NCBI RefSeq assembly: GCF_008386585.1
Contig: NZ_VUOB01000063.1
Location: 1-64,000, forward strand
DNA from: Solihabitans fulvus
GTDB taxonomy: Bacteria > Actinomycetota > Actinomycetes > Mycobacteriales > Pseudonocardiaceae
Reading direction: 5' to 3'
DNA: 64,000 bases
Part shown: piece by piece, positions 40,742 through 53,800 of the stretch
Position numbering within the stretch: the stretch's first letter is position 1
Layout: the number at the start of each line of letters is the position of its first letter
The notes under the pieces: model-generated
Databases searched by the model: none
What the model was told of the DNA's origin: nothing
The model's input: the letters and a program-made list of their open reading frames with translations, nothing else
Program-made: the position numbers and the translations under genes

Positions 40742-42096
40742 CGTGCGGCCTCCGCGATCGCCTGCTGGATGGCGGCCGCGGCCACGATGCCGCGCCGGAA
40801 CCAGCTCAGTTCCAGGTTCTCGTCCGGCGCGTGGTTGGCCTCGTCCACGTTGGCCAGCGGAACGCCGTAACAGGGCACGCCGAGCTGCTCGGTGAACGAG
40901 GCGATCGGCAGGCTGCCGCCGAGCGCCGGCACCAGCAGCGGCGGCTCGCCGAGTCCGGCGTTCGCGCCGGCCAGCACGGCCTCGGTGTAGGCGGTCTCTG
41001 GCAGCGTGCGCGAGGGCTGCATCGCCGCGCCGGTCGTGAACTCCACGCCGGGCGCGTGCCTGGCGATGTGGGCGCGCAGCGCGTCGGCCACGTCCTCGGT
41101 GCGCTGGCCGCCGACCAGCCGGATGTCGCAGCGGGCGATCGCCACGTTGGGGATGACGGTCCGGTGTTCGCCGGCGTCCTCGCAGGTCAGCGAGTTGATG
41201 GTGAAGGTGGGGGAGGTCAGTCGCTGGTAGTAGCCCGCCGACGCGGGCGGTTCGAGGCCCGGCGCGCCGATGTCGGCGAGCACGGTCGGCACGTCCACAG
41301 GAAGGTCGGCCAGCGCGCGCAGCTCGCCGGGGCTCAGCGGCGTGACGCTGTCGGCGAAGCCGTCCACCAGCACCCGGCCCTCCGCGTCGCGCATGGTGGC
41401 CAGCAGCTGGACGAGCTGCCAGGCGGGGTTCGGCGCGACGCCGCCCCAGTTGCCCGAGTGCAGCGGGATGTGCGAGCCGGTCGCGCGCAGCTCGAAGGCC
41501 AGCACGCCGCGCACGCCGAGCACCACGCAGGCGCGCCCGGACTCGTGCACCGGCCCGTCGCTCCACAGCGCGAGGTCGGGGCGCTCCGGCGCGATCCTGG
41601 CCCGCACCGCCTCGGCCAGGTGCGGGCTGCCGATCTCCTCCTCGCCGTCGAGCAGCACGGTCACCCGGCACGGCAGGCCGCCGGTCAGCTCGCGCAGCGC
41701 GCGCAGCCCGAGCAGCTGGGCGAGGTGTTGGCCCTTGTTGTCACCGGTGCCGCGCCCGTACATCCGACCGTCGCGCACCTCGGGCCGGAACGGCGGGCTG
41801 GTCCACTCGGTCAGCGGGCCGGGCGGTTGCACGTCGTAGTGCCCGTAGATCAGCACGTGCGGGGCGCCTGGCGGGCCGGGATCGGTGCCGATCAGCACCG
41901 GCCAGCCCGCCGTCTCGACGACCTCGGCGGCGAGCCCGGAGCGCTCCAGCAGCGCGACACCGTGGCGTGCTGCCTCGGTCATTCCCTCACCGGTACGGCT
42001 GACGCTCGGCTGGGTGATCCAGTCCGCCAGCTCGGCGAGCAGTTCGGCGTCGTGCCGGCGCACCCAGGCGCCGACCCGTTCGACCAGTTCGCGCAC
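40738..42096 (-). CDS. M20-family metallopeptidase (dipeptidase type)
   Basis: 452 residues from the GTG at 42096, with GGAG five bases upstream; TTG codons further up are poorer starts. The zinc ligands appear in order: YGHYDVQP (His, Asp), GRGTGDNKGQ (Asp bridging), DGEEEIGS (Glu pair), DGPVHESG and, near the end, NVDEANHAPDE (His). The family includes carnosine-type dipeptidases and succinyl-diaminopimelate desuccinylases; the WTSPPF and RGTGDNKG blocks point to the dipeptidase branch. It acts in the cytoplasm and is coupled to the S9 peptidase gene. Confidence 0.9.
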   Translation of the reverse strand: MRELVERVGAWVRRHDAELLAELADWITQPSVSRTGEGMTEAARHGVALLERSGLAAEVVETAGWPVLIGTDPGPPGAPHVLIYGHYDVQPPGPLTEWTSPPFRPEVRDGRMYGRGTGDNKGQHLAQLLGLRALRELTGGLPCRVTVLLDGEEEIGSPHLAEAVRARIAPERPDLALWSDGPVHESGRACVVLGVRGVLAFELRATGSHIPLHSGNWGGVAPNPAWQLVQLLATMRDAEGRVLVDGFADSVTPLSPGELRALADLPVDVPTVLADIGAPGLEPPASAGYYQRLTSPTFTINSLTCEDAGEHRTVIPNVAIARCDIRLVGGQRTEDVADALRAHIARHAPGVEFTTGAAMQPSRTLPETAYTEAVLAGANAGLGEPPLLVPALGGSLPIASFTEQLGVPCYGVPLANVDEANHAPDENLELSWFRRGIVAAAAIQQAIAEAAR

Positions 42097-42199
42097 GTCG
42101 ACTCCAAGTGGTTGCAACTTGTGAAATCGATAGCAGCAAAGCAAATCGGTTGTGGCGTGGCAAGGGCTGTCCTCGGCCGTGCTCGGTTAGCCTCGCGGA

Positions 42200-42754
42200 A
42201 TGCCAGGTCAGCCCGATCGGGACCGCAACGCGACGGTCGAGGAACTGCGGGCGCTAGGGCATCCGCTGCGCTGGCGGATTCTGCGGCTGTGCCTCGACAG
42301 CGCCCGCACCAACCAGGAGCTGGCGCAGCGGCTCGGGGTGGCGCCGGCGACCGTGCTCCGGCACGTCCGGGTCCTGGTGCGGACGGGATTCCTGGCCGCG
42401 GAGCCGGTGCGCACCGGGGCGCGCGGGGCGCTGGAGCGGCCGTACCGGGCGACCAAGCGCACCTGGGGGCTCGGCGTCATCGACTTCGAGCAGCCGGAGC
42501 TGTCCAGGCAGGTCGACCTCGCGATGCTGGCCGCGCACCGGGCGGAGCTGATCGAGGCTGGCCCCGAGGCGAGCAGGGACGGCGCGCGGGGGACGCTGCG
42601 GCTCGGCGCGGAGTCGCAGGCCGAACTCCGCGAACGGATGGTCGAACTCATCAGCGAATTTGCAGATCGCAACGAGGCAGGTGGCGAGCCGCTCAGTTAC
42701 CTGTGGTCATTGATTGCCCGCGAGCCCGACACGCACGGTGACCGACAGGGATGA
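42200..42754 (+). CDS. ArsR-like helix-turn-helix regulator
   Basis: 184 residues. The N-terminal winged helix reads ALGHPLRWRILRLCLDSARTNQELAQRLGVAPATVLRHVRVLVRTGFL, followed by a beta-wing and a helical C-terminus (SQAELRERMVELISEFADRNEAGG). It lacks a metal-binding Cys motif. It diverges from the M20-S9 peptidase operon 103 bases away and is probably its regulator. The palindrome GTTGCAAC (42111-42118) lies in this spacer. Confidence 0.8.
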   Translation: MPGQPDRDRNATVEELRALGHPLRWRILRLCLDSARTNQELAQRLGVAPATVLRHVRVLVRTGFLAAEPVRTGARGALERPYRATKRTWGLGVIDFEQPELSRQVDLAMLAAHRAELIEAGPEASRDGARGTLRLGAESQAELRERMVELISEFADRNEAGGEPLSYLWSLIAREPDTHGDRQG

Positions 42755-42963
42755 TCATTAGCGTTATCTCAACCTCTACTTGAGGGTGAGGTTCATTCCG
42801 CCCCGCGCGTCGCGTTGACCCGCCCGCAACCCCGACCTACCGTCGAGGTCGAGTGAATCGCCGTCATGTGATTCCACACGCGGCGAGGTCACGTCCGGCG
42901 TTCCCCTCAGCGGGACCGTCGGTGTCGGTCGCCGGTCGAAAGGCCGGACGAGGGGAGGCAGGC

Positions 42964-43530
42964 GTGGTCGAGGAAGTGCCCATCAGGGCCGAGGCCGGCG
43001 AACAGGGCGAACTGTTCCCGGACTCCTCGATGCCAGACGAACTCGTCGGATACCGGGGGCCAGCCGCGTGTCAGATCGCGGGCATCACCTACCGGCAGCT
43101 CGACTACTGGGCGCGCACCGATCTGGTGTCGCCGACGATAAGGAGTGCACAGGGCTCGGGCAGCCAGCGCCTGTACTCCTTCAAGGATGTCCTGGTGCTC
43201 AAGGTTGTCAAGCGGCTCCTCGACACCGGGGTCTCGCTACAGAACATCCGCGTGGCCGTTGAGCACCTGCGCAAGCACGGGGTGCAGGACCTCGCCAGGA
43301 TCACGTTGTTCAGCGACGGCACCACCGTCTACGAGTGCACCTCGCCCGAGGAGGTCGTCGACCTGTTGCAGGGCGGCCAGGGCGTGTTCGGCATCGCGGT
43401 CAGCGGCGCCATGCGGGAGATCAGCGGCAGCATCCACGAGTTCCCCGCCGAGCGGGCGGACGGCCTGGAGATCAGCCCCATCACCGAGGACGAGCTGTCC
43501 CGGCGGCGTCGCGCCCGCGCCACCGGCTGA
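42964..43530 (+). CDS. MerR-family regulator (Rv1830-like)
   Basis: 188 residues from the GTG at 42964, with GGGGAGG five bases upstream; the frame opens at 42853 without a ribosome site. It reads DELVGYRGPAACQIAGITYRQLDYWARTDLVSPTIRSAQGSGSQRLYSFKDVLVLKVVKRLLDTGVSLQNIRVAVEHLRKHGVQDLARITLFSDGTTVYEC, close to mycobacterial Rv1830 over its length. An acidic start and GQGVFGIAVSGAMREI follow. Role: DNA-binding regulator conserved in this neighbourhood. A terminator follows. Confidence 0.9.
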   Translation: MVEEVPIRAEAGEQGELFPDSSMPDELVGYRGPAACQIAGITYRQLDYWARTDLVSPTIRSAQGSGSQRLYSFKDVLVLKVVKRLLDTGVSLQNIRVAVEHLRKHGVQDLARITLFSDGTTVYECTSPEEVVDLLQGGQGVFGIAVSGAMREISGSIHEFPAERADGLEISPITEDELSRRRRARATG

Positions 43531-43548
43531 GCAGTCCCGGCACGTCTC

Positions 43549-43591
43549 GAAGGCGTCTTTCCTGACCCGCGATGTCAGGAGGGACGCCTTC
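43549..43591 (+). terminator. Terminator after MerR gene
   Basis: GAAGGCGTC (43549-43557) pairs with GACGCCTTC (43583-43591), and inside it CCTGAC with GTCAGG around CCGCGAT. It separates the MerR gene from the gcvP leader. Confidence 0.8.
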
Positions 43592-43679
43592 TCGGCGCAT
43601 TCGGACAGTGATATCGGCTGGCCGCAGCACTGTCGGCCGGTCGGCTCGGGGTAGGATTCGCTGGTAGTCGCTTACCCCA

Positions 43680-43903
43680 CGCGGGAGAGCTCGGGTCGAC
43701 CTCGGACCCGGCGCCGAAGGAGCAAATCCTCCCCGGAACCTCTCAGGCAGAAGGACCGCGCGGGTAGACGCCTCTGGAAAGCGGGTCGTGCGCGCGCGGA
43801 CGACCCCGCCGACGGTGCAAACCGCGCCGGTGCCCGAACCCCGGGCACCCGGCCGGTGAAGCTCTCAGGCGCCCGTTGGCTCGGGCACGGACAGAGGGGG
43901 AGG
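43680..43903 (+). ncRNA. Tandem glycine riboswitch
   Basis: Two aptamers in series before gcvP. The first has GCGGGAGAGCTCGGG, GGCGCCGAAGGAGCAA, AACCTCTCAGGCA, AAGGACCG and GCCTCTGGA, the invariant glycine-aptamer elements. The second has GACGGTGCAAACC, GAAGCTCTCAGGCGC and GGACAGAGGGGGA. A purine-rich linker joins them. Glycine binding is expected to favour gcvP expression. TAGGAT at 43652-43657 may be the -10 box. The spacing to the gcvP ATG is about 60 bases. Confidence 0.9.
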
Positions 43904-43962
43904 GCAACGGCAGCAGTGCCAGATGACGAACAGCCGTATGCCCAACCGCCGGAGGCGCCCGC

Positions 43963-46851
<2,889 letters not shown>

Positions 46852-46864
46852 GCGCGTTGCATGA

Positions 46865-46897
46865 AACCCCCGTCCGCGATCCTCGCGGGCGGGGGTT
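46865..46897. terminator. Bidirectional terminator between gcvP and STAND gene
   Basis: AACCCCCGTCCGCG (46865-46878), loop ATCCT, and a complementary arm to 46897 with one G-T pair. It serves gcvP and the convergent minus-strand operon. Confidence 0.8.
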
Positions 46898-46911
46898 CCC
46901 GCATGTCCGGC

Positions 46912-49900
46912 TCACCCGCAGGGCGGCTGATAGGGGAGGTCGCCGCCGACGTAGCGCTGCCACTGCTCGGCGGTGAGCGTGTTCCTGGTGGCCGCGCAGA
47001 TCCACGCGACGTCCTGGTCGACGTCGAGGCCCCACAACCGCACGGACAGGTCGCTGCTGCCGGTGGCGAGGGCGTGTCCGTTCGGGCTGAACGCGACCGC
47101 GTAGACGTAGTTGGTGTGGCCCTTGAGGGGTTGTCCGAGTGGCGTGGTTTTGTTGGGGTTGTTGGTGTTCCAGAGTCGGATGGTGGAGTCGGCGCTGGCG
47201 CTGGCCAGGGTGTGTCCGTCTGGGCTGAACGCGACTGCGTAGACGTAGTTGGTGTGGCCCTTGAGGGGTTGTCCGAGTGGCGTGGTTTTGTTGGGGTTGT
47301 TGGTGTTCCAGAGTCGGATGGTGGAGTCGGCGCTGGCGCTGGCCAGGGTGTGCCCGTCTGGGCTGAACGCGACTCCGTAGACGTAGTCGGTGTGGTCGGT
47401 GAGCGGCTCGCCGAGGGGCAGGGCCTTGGCGGGGTCGGTCAGGTTCCACAGTCGGATCGACTTGTCCTCGCTGCCGGTGGCGAGGGTGTGCCCGTCCGGG
47501 CTGAACGCCACCGACCTGACCACGTTGGTGTGGCCGACCAGTGGCTCGCCAAGGGGAGTCGCCCTGGTGGGGTCGCTGATGTTCCACAGTCGTACCGATT
47601 TGTCGGCGCTGCCGCTGGCGAGGGTGTGTCCGTCCGGGCTGAACGCCACCGACCAGACGGCGTCGGTGTGGCCGAGCAGAGGTTGGCCAAGCGGGGTCGG
47701 CCGGCCGGGGTCGGCGAGGTTCCACAGTCGGATCGACTTGTCGTAGCTGCCGGTGGCAAGGGTGTGCCCGTCCGGGCTGAACGCCACCGACAGGACCGTG
47801 TTGGTGTGGCCGGTGAGGGTGCCAAGCGGTGTGGGCCTTGCGGGGTTGGTGGTGTCCCACAGCCGCGCCGTGCTGTCGCGGCTGCCGGTGGCGAGCGTGT
47901 GTCCGTCGGGGCTGAACGCGACCGAGTAGACGTAGTTGGTGTGGCCGGTGAGCGGCGAGGCTGGCAGGCTCCACAGCCGGACCGTGCTGTCGCGGCTGCC
48001 GGTGGCGAAGGTGCGTCCGTCCTGGCTGAACGCGAGCGCGGTGACGGCGTTGGTGTGGGCGGTGAGGGGTTGCCCGAGCGGTGTGGGCTGGCGGGGGTTG
48101 CTGGTGTCCGTCAGCCGCACTGTCTGGTCGTCGCTCGCGGTGGCGAGGATGTGTCCGTCCTGGCTGAACGCCAGCGCGGTGACGGTGTTGAAGTGACCGG
48201 TCAACGGCGCGCCGAACGACGTGGGTTGGCTGGGGTCGGTGATGTTCCACAGCCGGGTCGTGTAGTCGGCGCCGGTGCTGGCCAGGGTGCGTCGGTCCGG
48301 GCTGAACGCCACCGAGAAGACGGTGCCGGTGTGGCCGGTGAGGGGTTGGCCGAGCGGCGTCGGCTGGGTGGGGTCGGCGACGTTCCACAGCCGCACGGTG
48401 TGGTCGGCGCTGCCGCTGGCGAGGGTGTGTCCGTCCTGGCTGAACGCCACCGAGTAGACGGAGTCGGTGTGGCCGGTGAGGGGCTGGCCGAGCGACGTGG
48501 GTTGGTTGGGGTCGCTGACGTTCCACAGCAGCACCGTGTGGTCGGCGCTGGCGCTGGCAAGGGTGTGCCCGTCCGGGCTGAACGCCACCGAGTAGATCGC
48601 GTCGGTGTGGCCGCTCAGGGGCTGGCCGAGCGCCGAGGGCCTGGCCGGGTCGGTGACGTTCCACAGCCGCACCGTGTTGTCGTTGCTGCCGGTGGCGAGG
48701 GTGTGCCCGTCAGGGCTGAACGCGACCGTCCAGACGATGCCAAAGGAACCGATCAGCGGTTGGCCGAGCGAGGCGGCTTCGCCTGGCGTGGCGGTGTTCC
48801 ACAGCCGCACGGTGTGGTCGGCGCCGACGCTCGCGAGGGTGCGTCGGTCCGGGCTGAACGCCACCGACCAGACGGAACCGGTGTGCCCGGTCAGTGGCGT
48901 GGACAGCGGGGTGTTTCCCGCCGTGATGAGCCGGGTGTAGGTCTCGTCGCCGGGTTGTATGCGGTGCGCGACGAGGTCGAGTTGCGCGGACAGCGACGTG
49001 TCGGTGCCGCGCAGCTCGTCGGCCTCGGTGAGGATCCGGCTGTAGACGGCGAGATCGCGCTGGCGGAGCGCGTCGCGCTGTTGCTGGACGGCGATCACGG
49101 CGGTGGCGGTGGCGACCAGGGCGAGCGCGGCGAGGGCCGCGATGGTCGCGGTGCGTCGTCGAGTGCCTCGGCGGCGTGCCGTGGTGCTGGCGGTGAGGAA
49201 CTCCCGTGCCGTCGGGCTGAGGTCGCCGGGTGCCGAGGTGGCCGCCCAGGTGTCCGCGGTGTCGAGCTGGCTTCCCCGGTACAGCGCGGACTGGTCGCGG
49301 TCGTGCTGGTGCCAGGCGGCCGCCGCCTCCTCCAGGTTCTGGTGGGTGAGCCTGCCGACCCGGTCGGTGTCGATCCAGCCGCGCAGCCGGGGCCAACCGC
49401 GAATCAGCGCTTCGTGCGTGATCTCGACGGTGTCCTGCTGTCGAACGAGCAGGCGCGCCTCGGTGAACGCGTCCACGACCGCCGCGACCTCCGCCGGGTT
49501 CGTGCTGCCGCTCACCAACTCGGCGTGGCGCACGCGTCGCCGGGTGTCCTCGGTCCCGTCGCCGATCTTGGTCAACCGCAGGAACAACCACTGCGCCGCG
49601 AGCCGCCCGGCGTCGTCCAGGTTGGCGTACACCTCCTCGGCGGAGTTGGCGACGGCGTCCTGGATGCGGCCGGTGTGCAGATAGCCCGCCACGGTGAGCG
49701 TTGAGCCGTTCCGCTGTTGCCAACTGACCCGCAACGCGTGTGCCAGCAACGGAAGCCGCAGTCGCCCAGCCTCGTGGGCGCCGGCCGCGTCCTCGCCGGT
49801 TCCGCTCGTGGTCCCCAGATCGTGCAGGAGCAGCTCGACCAGTCCCGGTTCGACGTCCAGTCCCGTGCCCCACGCGGGCCGCAGGATCGTCTCGCGCAGT

Positions 49901-50739
49901 TCCTCGTCCGACATCGGCCCGACCACCAGCGGGGCGTCCTGGAGTGCGGCGCGCAACCGGGGATGGTCGAGGCAGGCGGCGTAGAAATCCGCCCTGACCC
50001 CGACCACGACCAACCCGACCGGGTCCACACCCAGCCGGGAGTCCGCTCGGCCGCCCGCCAGTTCCACCAGGACTTCGATGAAGGCGCGGCGTTGGCGGTC
50101 GTCAACGCAGAGCGTGAACAGCTCCTCGAACTGGTCCACCACAACGACAACGCGTGCCCGCGGGTCGTCGTCGGTGCGGTCGCGCAGCGCGTCGGCGAGC
50201 ATGGGGAGGCACAGCGACGGGTTGGCGGTGAGCCGTTCGACCAGTTCCGGCACGTCGGTGTCGGTCAGCCTGGCGAGGTTGGCGGCCAGCACCCACAGCG
50301 GGTCGACGGTGGGCGTCAGCACCACCTTCGGCCACCGGTCCGAGCCGGGCAGGGCGGCGTGGTCGAGTTTCGGGAGCAGCCCGGCGCGCAGCAGCGAGGA
50401 CTTTCCCGCCCCGGAAGGCGCGATGACCACCTGCATCCCGCCGGTGTGTCGGCGGTGGTCCAGGCGGGTGACGAGTTCCGCGATAAGCGTGTCCCGCCCG
50501 AAGAACCAGCCGGCCTGCTCTGGCCCGAACGCGGCCAGCCCCGGATACGGGCAGTCCTGCGTGGCCGGGCCCGGCGTGGTGCGGCGCAGCTCGCGCACAC
50601 CGTCGAAGTAGTAACGGTGTTGGTCTCGGCCGGCCTGGTAGACCTCGGCCGTGCCGGAGGCCCGCGCCTCGAGGTGGATCTCGTCGCCGGGATCCCGCGC
50701 CGGTTCCGGCTCCGCGTCAGGGTCTTCGCTGGGACTCAT
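46912..50739 (-). CDS. STAND NTPase with 14 WD40 repeats (paralogue 1)
   Basis: 1275 residues. The N-terminus has ASGTAEVYQAGRDQH (motif at 33-41), shared with two neighbouring proteins. Then a STAND-type NTPase: CPYPGLAAFGPEQAGWFFGRD, Walker A IAPSGAGKSSLL (Lys113), Walker B RVVVVVDQFEELFTL near 200, and a winged-helix-like part ending in THEALIRGWPRLRGWI. A membrane helix at about 529-548 follows an Arg cluster, so the C-terminal part probably lies outside the cell. Fourteen WD40 repeats follow, seven before and seven after a break (LPASP) that lacks the usual linker, fitting two seven-bladed propellers. It is last in an operon with the other STAND gene and the cyclase gene. Confidence 0.88.
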   Translation of the reverse strand: MSPSEDPDAEPEPARDPGDEIHLEARASGTAEVYQAGRDQHRYYFDGVRELRRTTPGPATQDCPYPGLAAFGPEQAGWFFGRDTLIAELVTRLDHRRHTGGMQVVIAPSGAGKSSLLRAGLLPKLDHAALPGSDRWPKVVLTPTVDPLWVLAANLARLTDTDVPELVERLTANPSLCLPMLADALRDRTDDDPRARVVVVVDQFEELFTLCVDDRQRRAFIEVLVELAGGRADSRLGVDPVGLVVVGVRADFYAACLDHPRLRAALQDAPLVVGPMSDEELRETILRPAWGTGLDVEPGLVELLLHDLGTTSGTGEDAAGAHEAGRLRLPLLAHALRVSWQQRNGSTLTVAGYLHTGRIQDAVANSAEEVYANLDDAGRLAAQWLFLRLTKIGDGTEDTRRRVRHAELVSGSTNPAEVAAVVDAFTEARLLVRQQDTVEITHEALIRGWPRLRGWIDTDRVGRLTHQNLEEAAAAWHQHDRDQSALYRGSQLDTADTWAATSAPGDLSPTAREFLTASTTARRRGTRRRTATIAALAALALVATATAVIAVQQQRDALRQRDLAVYSRILTEADELRGTDTSLSAQLDLVAHRIQPGDETYTRLITAGNTPLSTPLTGHTGSVWSVAFSPDRRTLASVGADHTVRLWNTATPGEAASLGQPLIGSFGIVWTVAFSPDGHTLATGSNDNTVRLWNVTDPARPSALGQPLSGHTDAIYSVAFSPDGHTLASASADHTVLLWNVSDPNQPTSLGQPLTGHTDSVYSVAFSQDGHTLASGSADHTVRLWNVADPTQPTPLGQPLTGHTGTVFSVAFSPDRRTLASTGADYTTRLWNITDPSQPTSFGAPLTGHFNTVTALAFSQDGHILATASDDQTVRLTDTSNPRQPTPLGQPLTAHTNAVTALAFSQDGRTFATGSRDSTVRLWSLPASPLTGHTNYVYSVAFSPDGHTLATGSRDSTARLWDTTNPARPTPLGTLTGHTNTVLSVAFSPDGHTLATGSYDKSIRLWNLADPGRPTPLGQPLLGHTDAVWSVAFSPDGHTLASGSADKSVRLWNISDPTRATPLGEPLVGHTNVVRSVAFSPDGHTLATGSEDKSIRLWNLTDPAKALPLGEPLTDHTDYVYGVAFSPDGHTLASASADSTIRLWNTNNPNKTTPLGQPLKGHTNYVYAVAFSPDGHTLASASADSTIRLWNTNNPNKTTPLGQPLKGHTNYVYAVAFSPNGHALATGSSDLSVRLWGLDVDQDVAWICAATRNTLTAEQWQRYVGGDLPYQPPCG
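47101..47376. repeat. Exact 138-bp tandem duplication inside WD40 region
   Basis: Bases 47101-47238 and 47239-47376 are two copies of one WD40 unit (46 residues, TPLGQPLKGHTNYVYAVAFS type). The first 110 or so bases are identical, including synonymous positions. This is a very recent unit duplication or gene conversion within the STAND gene. Confidence 0.85.
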
Positions 50740-50803
50740 CGTTCATCCCCCTGGTGATGTGGTGATCACTCCGGGCCGACGCGGCCGACCGCGTCGCGTT
50801 CGG

Positions 50804-53800
50804 TCAGCCGCACGGAGGGGCGTAGGGCATGCCGTTGCCGACGTAGTTCTGCCATTGCGGGGCGGTCAGGGTGTCTCTGGTGGCCGAGCAGATCCGCCCG
50901 ATGTCCCGCTCCACGGGCACCTCCCACAACCTGGCCGACTTGTCGGCGCTGCCGCTGGCGAGTGTGTGCCCGTCGGGGCTGAACGCGACCGAGTAGACGT
51001 AGTTGGTGTGGCCCGTAAGCGGACGGCCGAGAGCGGTGGGGTGGTTGGGGTCGGCGATATGCCACAGCCGCACCGTGGTGTCGGAACTTCCGCTGGCGAT
51101 CGTGCGCCCGTCCGGGCTGAACGCGACGGAGTAGACGGTGTTGGTGTGGCCGGTCAGTTGGCCGAGGGTCTTGGGCCGCACCGGATCGGTGACGTCCCAC
51201 AGCCGCACCGACTGATCGCCGCTGCCGGAGGCGAGCAGGTGCCCGTCCGGGCTGAACGCCACTGTCCAGACGATGTTGTTGTGCCCGGTGAGCGGCAGGC
51301 CGAGGAGCGCTGCCCGGCCGGGGTCGGAGACGTTCCACAGCCGCAACAGGCCGTCGGTGCCGCCGGTGGCCAGGGTGTGCCCGTCCGGGCTGAACACCAC
51401 CGAGTTGACGCTGCCGCCGTAGCCCTTCAGCGGTTGCCCCAGCGCGCGCGGCCGCGCGGGGTCGGTGACGTTCCAGAGACTGACGGCCTTGTCGTAGCCG
51501 CCGGTGGCGAGGGTGTGTCCGTCCGGGCTGAACGCCACGGACATGACTGCGCCGGCGTGGCTGGTCAGTTGGCCGAGCGCCTTCGGCCGCGCGGGGTCGG
51601 TGACGTTCCACAGTCGGGCCGTCTGGTCGAAGCTGCCGGTGGCGAGGGTGCGCCCGTCCTGGCTGAAGGCCACCGAGGCCAGCGCGGCGGTGGACCCGAT
51701 CAGCGCGCCACCGAGCGGAGTGGGTCCTCGGGGGTCGGTGAGGTTCCACAGTCGCAGTGACCTGTCGTAGCCCGCCGTCGCCAGGGTGCGCCCGTCCGGG
51801 CTGAACGCCACGGCGCGGACGGCGTCGGCGTGGCCGGTCAACAGGGTGTCGGGCAGGGCCCACAGCCGCACGGAACTGTCGTAGCTGCCGGTGGCGAGTG
51901 TCCGGCCGTCCGGGCTGAACGCGACCGAGGCCACGGCGTTGGTGTGACCGGCGAGCGGTTGGCCGAGCGGCGTGGGTTGGTTGGGGTCGCTGACGTTCCA
52001 CAGCCGGACCGTCTGGTCGCCGCTCGCGGAGGCGAGGGTGTGCCCGTCCGGGCTGAACGCCACCGACAGGACGATGTTGGTGTGGCCCGTGAGCGGTTGG
52101 CCGAGGACCTTCGGCTGGGTGGGGTCGGCGACGTTCCACAGTCGGACCGTCTGGTCGCCGCTGCCGGTGGCGAGGGTGCGTCCGTCGGGGCTGAACGCCA
52201 CCGAGATGATCATGTTGCTGTGACCGCCGGTGAGGGGTTGGCCGAGGACCTTCGGTTGGGTGGGGTCGGTGATGTTCCACAACCACACCGACTTGTCGCT
52301 GTCGCCGACGGCGAGCGTGTGGCCGTCCGGGCTGAACGCCACTGACCAGACGATGTCGGTCGGACCGACGAGTGGCTGGCCGAGGACCTTCGGTTGGGTG
52401 GGATCGGTGACGTCCCACAGCAGCACCGATTTGTCGGCGCTGCCGGTGGCGAGGATGTGTCCGTCGGGGCTGAACGCCACCGAGGACACGGCGTTTCTGT
52501 GGCCGACGAGGGGCTGGCCGAGGGCGATCGGCCGCGCGGGGTCGGCGACGTTCCACAGCGACACCGTCTTGTCGTTCTCGGCGACGGCGAGGACACGGCT
52601 GTCCGGGCTGAACGCCAACGAGTAGACGGCGTCGTGGATGTTCGTGGTCAGGGACTGGCCAAGTTGCGTCGGTCGGGTGGGGTCGGTGACGTTCCACAGC
52701 CGCACCGTGTTGTCCTTCCCGCCGGTGGCGAGGGTGTGCCCGTCCGGGCTGAACACCGCAGAGGAGACCTGGTCCTTGTGCGGGGGCAGCGGCGTGGACA
52801 ACGGGGTGTTCTCGGCGTTGAGGAGCCGGGTGTAGGTCTCGTCGTCGGGCTGCATCCGGTGTGCGACAAGGTTGAGCTGGGCGGACAGCGACGTGTCGGT
52901 GCCGCGCAGCTGGTCGGCCTCGGCGAGAACCCGGCTGTACACGGCGGAGTCGCGCTGATGCACCGACTCACCCCGTTGCACGACGGCGATGACCGCGGTG
53001 GTGCTGGCGACCAGGGTGAGCGTCGCGAGGGCCGCGATGGTCGTGGTGCGTCGTCGGGTGCTTCGGCGGCGCGCCCTGGTGCTGGCGGTGAGGAAGCCCT
53101 GCGCCGTCGGGCTGAGGCCGTTGTGCGGCGCGGTGCTGGCCCAGTTGTGCGCGGTGTCGAGCTGGAATCCCCGGTACAGCAGGGACTGGTCGCCGCCGTG
53201 GTGGTGCCAGGCGGTGGCCGCCTCCTCGAGGTTCTGCTGGGTGAGCCTGCCGACCCGGTCGGTGTCGATCCACTCTCGCAGCCGGGGCCAACTGCGCAGG
53301 AGGACCTCGTGCGTGATCTCGACGGTGTCCCGTTGTTGGGTGAGCAGCCTGGCCCGCGTGAACGCGTCGACGACCGCCGCCGCTGCCGCCGGGTCGGTGC
53401 CGCTGTCCAACAGCTCGGCGCGGGGCACGCGTCGCCGGGTGTCCTCGGTCCCGTCGCCGATCTTGGTCAGCCGCAGGAACAACGACTGCGCCAGCAGGCG
53501 CCCTGCGCCGTCCAGGTTGGCATACACCTCCTCGGCGGTGGTGGCCACGGCGTGCCGGATGTGCCCGGTGTGCCGGTACCCCTGCACGGTCAGGACGGAG
53601 CCGTCTCGCTGTTGCCAACTGGCCCGCAACGCGTGTGCCAGCAACGGAAGCCGACCGGCCTCGTAGCTGGTGACCCCGTTCGCGCCGATCTCGGCCGTGC
53701 TGCCGAGGTCGTGCAGGAGCAGCTCGACCAGCCCCGGTTCGACCGCCAGCCCGACATCGTTGGCGGGAAAGCTGATCGCCTCGCGCAGTTCCTCGTCCGA

